In this document: piece after piece, positions 57,016 through 64,000 of the stretch
How positions within the stretch are numbered: the stretch's first letter is position 1
Layout: each line of letters starts with the position of its first letter
Assembly: GCF_945859685.1 (NCBI RefSeq)
Contig: NC_079147.1
Coordinates: 140,950,645-141,014,644 of the forward strand
Origin: Eupeodes corollae
Taxonomy: Eukaryota > Arthropoda > Insecta > Diptera > Syrphidae
Direction of reading: 5' to 3'
Length of the DNA stretch: 64,000 nucleotides
The notes under the pieces: model-generated
Databases searched by the model: none
What the model was told of the DNA's origin: nothing
Seen by the model: only the letters and a program-made list of their open reading frames with translations
Position numbers and translations under genes: made by a program

Positions 57016-58719
57016 GGTCTAGACCCCTTTAAGCATTTGTGAGGAGTATCATCTTTTTATTGCACAAGCTAATTATTTAATTCTGCTTTGACGGTGCCTT
57101 CTCTAATAGGCCATTTAAACAAAAGATAAAAAAGAAATTGGTAAGCGGGAGCCTTGTAATTTTAAGAAAATGGCCAAATGTTGTCATCAGACGGAAGATA
57201 AGTGCGTACTGCCCATTTTAGATAAGAATCCGGAATCGAAGCCTCCAGACAAAGACGCGAGTAATGAAATTCACAATCGCATAATATTCCGTGAAGAATT
57301 GATAAGTGGATTTGATGGTATTTTTGAGATTTTTAATTCTTCAATTTTGAATATTAACTACGACACACTCACAAAAAAATACAAAAAGCTATAAGCTTTT
57401 TTTTTAAGAATTTTAATTAGATATCGCACCTGCTGCAGCTGTGCAACAGTCTAAAACAGTGACTTACCGGTTGAAGTTGAAGGCTTGATCTTTGATCGTT
57501 AAAGTTAATAGGGGTTTAAGTATTGTTCTAGCTTATTCTTTAATCTATAACGCAACATTTAAAAGGCGGCATTAAAGTACCTTTAGCTAGTAATTAAACA
57601 AAAAAGAAAGATCAAAAAACTTAAATTATGGATTCACTGCTTAGCTTATAATGGCCAAAAGTCATCAAGAGAATACCAAAACTTTATGATGTTTCTACCA
57701 ATAAAACTATAGAGTATTTAATTAAACGGGATATTGGATATAAATGTACCTACATTAGGTTAATATGTAAAAATATGCGTACGTAAGTGTCTGAGTAGTT
57801 AAAGTAAAAATTTGTGTTTTCCATTTTCCTTTACAAATTAATGGCTAATATAATTTTTTTGAAGTAAGAGCAACGGAATAGAGTTCCAAACATAAAAAAA
57901 AAAAAAAAAAAAATAGTGTTGTAAGTTTTAAGCTGCGGGTTTTCCAATAGGGAATTTTAATTTTTAAACACACCCCTACACTAATCATCGAACTGTCATT
58001 GTTTAAGTTGACAGTAAACTCAATGTTGTTGCCTCGATAAAATACAAGAACGAACAACGTCTGCAAATTGTAAATAAATTCAGACTCGATGACTGCAACT
58101 TTAACCATCCCAACCCATTTTTTTTGATTCAATGGGTTTTTAAAATATCTAAAATAGTTTTCTTTTTATTTAAAAAGAATTGTCAAGTTCTAACATCTAA
58201 CATTTTCCAACCGAATGACAGCCGCCCTTTTGGAAAAAACCCAATATTCTGTTGATATTTTGCCATTCATCATCAATAGTTTCAAGATTTTAAACATAAA
58301 TAATTTTCAGACTTTAACTTTGACTAACGGTACCTGCTATTATGGCATTACGTTCGCATTAGGGCTACGTAGATCTCGGTTTAAACTTACTAAGGAATCC
58401 AAGAAGAGATTAAATATTTTGTTTTAACTGCCATCATTTTTTAACATTATTTGAAATTAGTATTTGGATGAGTTTATCTTTTAGTAAATGAACTGTCAAA
58501 TTTTTTATGGGATAGAACTGTCCAAAGATTTGACTGCGCACAATTATCACATTTACAATAAGGGATGTTCAGTAATATGTTTTCCCAAAGAAACAAAACG
58601 AAATTTTAATTTTGTTTCGTTGTTTGTAAATCTAAAAATTATCGGTTTTCCAACTTTTACTAGATAAGATCGCGGAATGCCAACGCAGTTCCTATTTTGC
58701 GAGCAGCTGTCGACGATAT
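57016..58719. other. Unassigned; A21 run
   Basis: A 21-base A run lies at 57894-57914. The frames at 57170-57394, 57845-58132 and 58215-58427 resemble no known protein. Confidence 0.4.
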
Positions 58720-59032
58720 TAATATAAATTTGAAGTTACTGTAATGGGTCGGATGTGTCAAATTGGAAATTTTGACATTTCTCGACGTTTCAAGATCCCT
58801 AGATTCGAAATAAAAGATTTTTAGAAAGATGCCTGTGCGTGCGTGTGAATGTATGCTTGAACGGCTGTAAGTCTGTACGTTTTTTTTTTTCGTCCATATT
58901 TTAAGAACTAGTAAAGATATCGACTTCAAATAAATTTTGTTATGCAAGTAGTAGAGCAGAAGATGCATAAAGGGCTCTCAAGAAAATTGCGTAGGTATTT
59001 TTTTTACCATAGCAGTTTAAATAAAATGCACG
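58720..59032 (-). repeat. Repeat family A, copy 6 (hairpin-end portion)
   Basis: GAAGTTACTGTAATGGGTCG, CATTTCTCGACGTTTCAAGA, ATCGACTTCAAATAAATTTT and TTACCATAGCAGTTTAAA match the first ~300 bp of copy 1 in the same orientation. The monomer core and other end are absent. The copy stops sharply at about 59032, where an unrelated GACTGGGTCGCACGAACTTG begins. Confidence 0.7.
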
Positions 59033-60509
59033 ACTGGGTCGCACGAACTTGCTCCTGTATGCAAAGAGTCTGTTTAAAAAAGTACTTATATAAGATTTAA
59101 AAATATACCTGTAAAATAAGTTTGTCCTCAAAGATATCAATGCCATTTAATTTGTCAAAAAAAACCGCACGATCTTTGTATATGAAAACCATAGGACTCT
59201 CATGAGCAGAAACTTTTAGAGCGACCAAATGCCGAGCCGTTGGCGTGGTGTTTATATCGAAAGTGGCGAAATTCAGCGGGAGCGAGAGAAAAATATTATT
59301 TGCATTCCCATAAGCAGCCAGCAGAATAAGGGAGATAATTAATTTTCGACCCAAAAAGTCAACACAATTTCCTTCATTTTATTTGAGTCTATCCCCGTAT
59401 AAGTTTTCACATAAAAAGCTTCCATATGAAGGTTGATGAATTTGTTTTTGTTTTATTTATATCAATGCACTTTATATAACAAACAAAATGGCTTAATATT
59501 GTATCTAATAAGGGGATGAAACAAGCTTTTGCATGCTTTAGTCAGCTGTTTAGGATCTTTTACCGATATTTGTTTTATTTACATTCATTAGTCTGTATTT
59601 ACTTGGGTACGATCTTTGTATATGAAAAATGGTTTCCATTATCTATAAAGCTACAATGCGATTCATATAGATTCAACTTGTTCCTTAAAAGCTTTTTTCC
59701 TTTAGATAGCTTTATTGTAATTTCATATTAGAAGAACCAGGATGGAAAATAAATAAGATAAGAAAGAGGCAGACTATCAATGTTTAAATTGCAAGGCGAT
59801 CGCCTATTGGTTGTGTTGTTAGGTAGCAGGTAGATGTCTAAAACAACCATAGAATAGTTCACTTGGAGTGCTTAGCTTTATGCAGATAGATAGATAAGGA
59901 CATGTTTATGATGATAATGAAGGAATATTATTGGTGGCTAGAAGGTACATACTACATTCCTTCTTTACTACAAGTTTTCAGCGCAAACATGGAGTTATTA
60001 CGTTCAGTCTATTTTTTTCACTAAAGTTTTAAAAAATAAGCATACGAACAAGTACAAGAAATTGCTGTTCATGCGTTGTTAACAGTCAAGCTCTTGTGCG
60101 TTTTGGATTTTAGTTAAGAAGTGACACGTAAGCAGTAGTTGTAGAAGTTGTACGTAATACCTTCATAAATAGGTACAATGTGTATGCGTTGAAAAAGTGA
60201 TTTTAATAGAAAATACATATACTCTCTCTGGCCAGTTGTAGGTACTAAGTATTTATTTTTTTATATAGTAAATCATGTGTGAAACAACCTTATTCGTAAA
60301 TAATAATATTTTAAAATCATTATATACAAAGTTACCAAGATAATACTTCTTGATAGACTCTTTAAAATAGATTGTTGATTAAATATATCATATAAATGTG
60401 TACCAAATGCATTAATTTGGATGAAAGATAGGAATGTAATTACAATTTTGTCAAAACAATGCGCTCTTTCGGGCTCATGCACAGTTAAAATAATTTAAAA
60501 AATAATATT
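59033..60509. other. Mostly unassigned; short repeat B copy at 59,095-59,190
   Basis: ACCTGTAAAATAAGTTTGTC, then CTCAAAGATATCAATGCCAT (59108-59150) parallels 60528-60572. CACGATCTTTGTATATGAAA occurs at about 59168 and ACGATCTTTGTATATGAAAA at 59609. The minus frame at 59097-59354 begins with a hydrophobic stretch (LIISLILLAAYGNA) but shows no family similarity. Confidence 0.35.
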
Positions 60510-61384
60510 TTAAGATTCAAAATTTTACCTGAAAAAGAAGTTTGTCTTCAAAAATTTAAATGCCATTTTATAAATAAAAAAACCGTTGATTTTTCAAATT
60601 TTTATTTTGAAAATCGTTAGAGCGGTTTTTTTTTAAATTAATTTTGTATATATAAAATTTTTCAATTTTGTTCTAAAAATATTTTTGGTACGCAGTTGTT
60701 TAGAGATTGTTAATATACGCTATGCGTTTGAATTTCGTAAAAAAATGTTGATCCGTTTTTGAGATATCGAGTTTTGAAAAAATGAAATTCAATATTTTTT
60801 TAAAAATCCAAACAACAAAAAATTGCACTTTTGATAATCAAATATTGTTAAAGCAGTATAAGAGCTCATTCATAAAAAAAATTATTGAAATCGGTTTATA
60901 AGTTGCTGAGAAAATTAAAAAACAAAATAACGGTTCTATGAGCGGTACCTTTCCTGAGCAATACAAAAATTTGTTTTTCTTATTAAAAGCAGTCAAATTA
61001 AAAAATAAAATTTTAGAGAAAATTTAAAGAAAATCTATCGGTTTGTTTTTGAGAAAATTCAAATTTTCGTTTTTTGACCAAAAAAATTGTATGGTGGCCA
61101 CTGTTAGTTTCGATCTTAAAAAAAAAATGAAAAAAACGCCTAACGCGAATCTGCTCAAAACCTTAACTTCCAAGTTTGAACTCAATCGAAGCAATGGTTT
61201 AGGCTGTAGGAGCGTGGACAGACAGACAAAACCGACCGGACGGAATCGCGGGACCCACTTTTTTCGACTTCTCTACCATCGTAATATCATGTTTGATTAA
61301 AATCTCGAGTTCGAAATTTTGCACGAATGCAAAACTTGCCATATAGTTCCTATATGTCGCAAGTAAAAAGTGGTGAATATGTTG
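60510..61384. repeat. Repeat family B, noncoding
   Basis: AT-rich, simple-looking sequence with ACCTGAAAAAGAAGTTTGTC at the left, TTTTTGAGATATCGAGTTTT in the middle and GACCGGACGGAATCGCGGGA near 61,233. It shares its left end with 59,095-59,190. No protein is encoded; the 85-codon frame at 61043-61300 is lysine- and serine-rich and not recognisable. Confidence 0.4.
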
Positions 61385-61492
61385 GTTAACCTAAAAAATC
61401 TCACGAAGTAAAAACGCTACGGACTTGAAATCAATTTTGTATTATATATTGTAACGTTATACCAAATAAGTATATTATATGAAAAAAATCCA
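61385..61492 (-). repeat. Repeat family A fragment abutting the Jockey element
   Basis: GGTTAACCTAAAAAATCTCA, then TATTATATATTGTAACGTTA and ACCAAATAAGTATATTATAT match 10315-10410 of copy 1. It ends at about 61492, where Jockey coding begins in mid-domain, so one cut the other. Confidence 0.6.
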
Positions 61493-63006
61493 ATTGTAGT
61501 CAATACGAAACTAATTGAAAATATTGGTATTGAAATACCACTTGAAAACGGTCGTTCGGTAAAAATAATTTCAATCTATTTCCCGGGAGGTAATACCTCA
61601 CCAAGTAAAAGATGTGATCTAAGAAATGATTTGTTAAAATTGGTTAGAATTAATGATTTTTTTGTAATCGGAGGAGATTTCAACTGCAGACATAGAAGTT
61701 GGGGGTGCGTCAGAGCGAATGCATGGGGCAACATTCTATCAGATTTAAATTCCAGGCATCCTTTTAGCATATTATATCCACCTCATCCTACCTGTATTCC
61801 TCCTAATAACAGATCTAACCCGTCAACTATAGATCTATTTTTGACAAATATGCCCGAACTCGTAAGCCAACCTATGGTCATAAATGACATGAGTTCTAAC
61901 CATCTCCCAGTGGTGTGTAGTATTTACAGATCACCTGTTCGAAATAATAATTTTGTATACGTTTTTAAAAATGCTAACTGGAAAAGATATAAGAGAGTTA
62001 TTCGCGTAAAACTAGAAGAAACACCGGAACTTGTTCCAGCAGAAGTAACATGCGACGAAATAGATGTAGCAGTAGAAAATTTTACGAAGATTATTCTTGA
62101 AAGCATAGAACAATCCGTACCGAAAAAAAAATTAACTTGCGAAAACCAAAATTTACTACCTCCTAACATCATTAATCTTATAAAAACTAGAAATAAATAC
62201 AGATCTTGGTGGCTTAGAACTAGAAATCGTGCTTATTTGTTAGAAATGAAGTTATTAAATAATAAAATAAAAATATTAATTTCAGAATACAAAAATAAAT
62301 TTTGGAACAATAAACTGCAGAGTTTGGACAAGGCAAGCAAACCCTTTTGGAATATCTCAAAGGTTTTAAAAAAGAAAAATTGTGTTATTCCTGCATTTAA
62401 AATAGGTAGTACAGTTATGCTATCAAACTTTGAAAAAGCTGATGCTTTGGCCAGGGAATTCTCTTTAAATCATTTAATTACCAGTAACATAGGAGGAAAC
62501 AATGAACTTGAAGTCGCTGTTCAACAGTCCTGTGATACTTTAAGTTCGCAAATAGTTGATATTCAAGAAAATGTTCTAACTCTTGATGATCTCAAATTTA
62601 TACTGTCGGGCTTAAAAATATCAAAGTCACCTGGTCTCGATAAATTACGTAACTTATATCTTAAAAAACTACCAACAAAGGGTATTGAGTATCTACTAAA
62701 TTTATTTAATGGATGCTTCAATTTAGGGTATTTCCCAAAGGATTGGAAAAAAGCAAAAATTATTCCTATTCTGAAACCAGGAAAGGATTCGTCTATGCCA
62801 TGCAACTACAGGCCAATTAGTTTACTGAGCTCGATTAGCAAATGCCTTGAAAAGGTCATCAAAAACAATCTCCAAAATCACTTAAATCGATATAATATCC
62901 TGCCAGTTGAGCAATTCGGATTTAGATCTCACCACAGTACTGTCCATCAGATACACAGGATAACTAAAGACATTAAAAATAACTTCGTTTTAGGGAAAAG
63001 TACAGG
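61493..63006 (+). pseudogene. Jockey-clade retrotransposon ORF2, 5'-truncated, split by a MITE
   Basis: An open frame runs without a stop from the left junction; the first Met is at 61631. Endonuclease: FVIGGDFNCRHRSWG, STIDLFLTN and SNHLPVV (the catalytic SDH motif has Asn for Asp). Linker: NFVYVFKNANWKRYK, LIKTRNKYRSWW and ASKPFWNISKVLKKK. RT: ISKSPGLDKLRNLYLKKLP, WKKAKIIPILKPGKDSS, NYRPISLLSSISKCLEKVI and QFGFRSHHSTVHQIHRI. At 63006 it stops inside KSTG, just before motif A; a MITE fills 63007-63971 and VLLDIEK resumes at 63978. Apart from the missing 5' end, the SDH change and the MITE, it is the least decayed retroelement frame here. Confidence 0.88.
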
Positions 63007-63971
63007 GGTGTCATTCCGTAATTTCCGAAACGATAATCGTCAAAACGATTATCATTAACGATATCGTCAATAATTTGCTTCACGTAACTTTATCACTATC
63101 GTCTCGTTCAATCGTTTTCAGTATAAGTTCGTTGAGTATATTCAAAATGTCAAAATGAACTCAACGAAAGATAATGCTTGTTCAATAACTTGAAAATGTT
63201 ATTAAACTTGGTTTTTCTCATGAAAAATTTTGAAAATTTGCAAAAAACGTATTGTTCATAAACATACCAATTATTTTGTGATGTTTGTTGTTATTGTCAC
63301 TTTTTGTGTTTTCATTTGTTGCCGCCGAAGATAAAACAATAATATGGAAATGTTTGTTCAATGTCTTATATTTTTGTAAATCAGCTGCAGTAATGAACCC
63401 AATCTGGTCAAAGGGAAGGAAGTGAAGACTTCATTTTATCCACAGGGAACATAACTTGGCTTCAAAAATATTTAATGTTTCCAAAACTAATTTGGATTAG
63501 TGCTTTGTGCAAGAGCGATACAAAAATCGTTGCCTGTCGAATATACCAATGTTCCTACGTCCAAAAGTTTCAATAGTTACAACAAATAATATTGAATGTA
63601 CCTATATATGTACATTATGTATGTAGAACGATAACCGTCTGGCAAATGTATTGTTTATAATATCATTATAAAGTCCTCTTTTGCAATTCCAAATCTACAA
63701 GTGTTTTATTTATTTAACATCAATTAACCGAATTCATTCTATTTTTTTGAGTTTTTATTTTCATTTTGTAACAAAACTAAACTACACCGAAACTTTTCTA
63801 CTTCAATTTGCTTAATTGTCAATGGAAATTAATAGCAGACGATACCTACTTAGCTATCGTGCAAACGCTATCGTTTTGACGATATCACTTTGACGATTAT
63901 CGTCTTACGTGAAGTGAGACTATCGTCGAAACGATATCGTCAAACGATTATCGTTTTACGGAATGACCCCC
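63007..63971. mobile_element. 965-bp MITE with palindromic subterminal motifs
   Basis: The left end is GGTGTCATTCCGTAATTTCC and the inverted right end GGGGGTCATTCCGTAAAACG. Flanking CAGG is present on both sides (63003-63006 and 63972-63975), consistent with a 4-bp target duplication. Behind the termini both ends carry arrays of ACGATAATCGT, ACGATATCGT and ACGATTATCGT, and a TTCACGTAA motif at about 63080 is mirrored near 63908. No protein is encoded. It interrupts an otherwise open Jockey RT frame exactly at the duplicated CAGG. I cannot assign a superfamily. Confidence 0.88.
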
Positions 63972-64000
63972 CAGGATTAGTTTTACTTGATATCGAGAAG
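63972..64000 (+). pseudogene. Jockey ORF2 continuation at the window edge
   Basis: After one copy of CAGG the coding frame resumes with LVLLDIEK, the start of RT motif A (normally ..LLDIEKAFD), in phase with the frame left of the MITE. It runs off the window. Confidence 0.8.

Noticed and set aside
59097..59354. Minus-strand 85-codon frame with a hydrophobic start, secreted-protein-like
   Set aside because: It overlaps repeat B wording, shows no family similarity, and has no evidence of splice or start context.

Overview
The window looks like intergenic or intronic DNA from an insect, most probably a brachyceran fly. It is AT-rich and has no operons or bacterial-style gene packing. Every long reading frame I can identify belongs to a transposable element. 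The families present are Jockey-type, R1-type and RTE-type non-LTR retrotransposons, a BEL/Pao gag remnant, DD41D mariner elements, a Tc1-like remnant, a hAT remnant, and tRNA-derived SINEs. I found no convincing host protein-coding exon. The fly assignment rests on the flavour of these families and is an inference.

Layout. 1-1.9 kb is mostly unassigned. 1.9-6.2 kb is a pile of broken retroelements: a Jockey BS-like copy split by a minus-strand copy of a second Jockey family (here called J1), then R1-like RT and RNase H pieces and a DD41D mariner relic. 7.1-8.9 kb is GC-richer and has no repeat I recognise, so it could hold a promoter or 5' exon. 10.0-11.5 kb is a copy of an AT-rich repeat with internal ~170-bp monomers (repeat family A), carrying a SINE. 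11.76-12.63 kb is a decayed DD41D mariner. 15.4-16.6 kb is a minus-strand Jockey-like RT. 16.7-18.4 kb is a J1 fragment with an almost complete 1,245-bp DD41D mariner inserted at a TA. 20.2-23.1 kb holds family A copies and a hAT remnant with a BED finger.

24.4-35.85 kb holds R1, J1 and RTE fragments on both strands and another mariner relic. 36.18 kb has a strong recursive-splice-like junction. 38.0-40.2 kb is an inverted pair of family A copies with about 1-kb arms. 40.2-41.6 kb is a Tc1-like relic carrying a 740-bp hAT MITE with a perfect 8-bp target duplication. 45.4-48.1 kb has a SINE, RTE and J1 pieces, a T42 run and a 200-N assembly gap. 49.3-50.5 kb is another family A copy. 51.0-54.8 kb is a BEL gag fragment cut by the longest RTE element in the window. 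58.7-61.5 kb holds family A and B repeats. 61.5-64.0 kb is a Jockey element with an open 475-codon frame, interrupted by a 965-bp MITE with palindromic subterminal motifs; its coding sequence resumes at the window edge.

The genes do not form a pathway. The biology is layered insertion: elements inside elements, several with exact joints that allow insertion order to be read. The most unusual items are repeat family A (direct GACCCA-N5-ATAACTTCC motifs at both ends, a hairpin at one end, ~170-bp internal monomers, and an inverted dimer), the MITE at 63.0-63.97 kb, and the recursive splice candidate at 36,177/36,178. All identifications were made by reading; no database search was possible.
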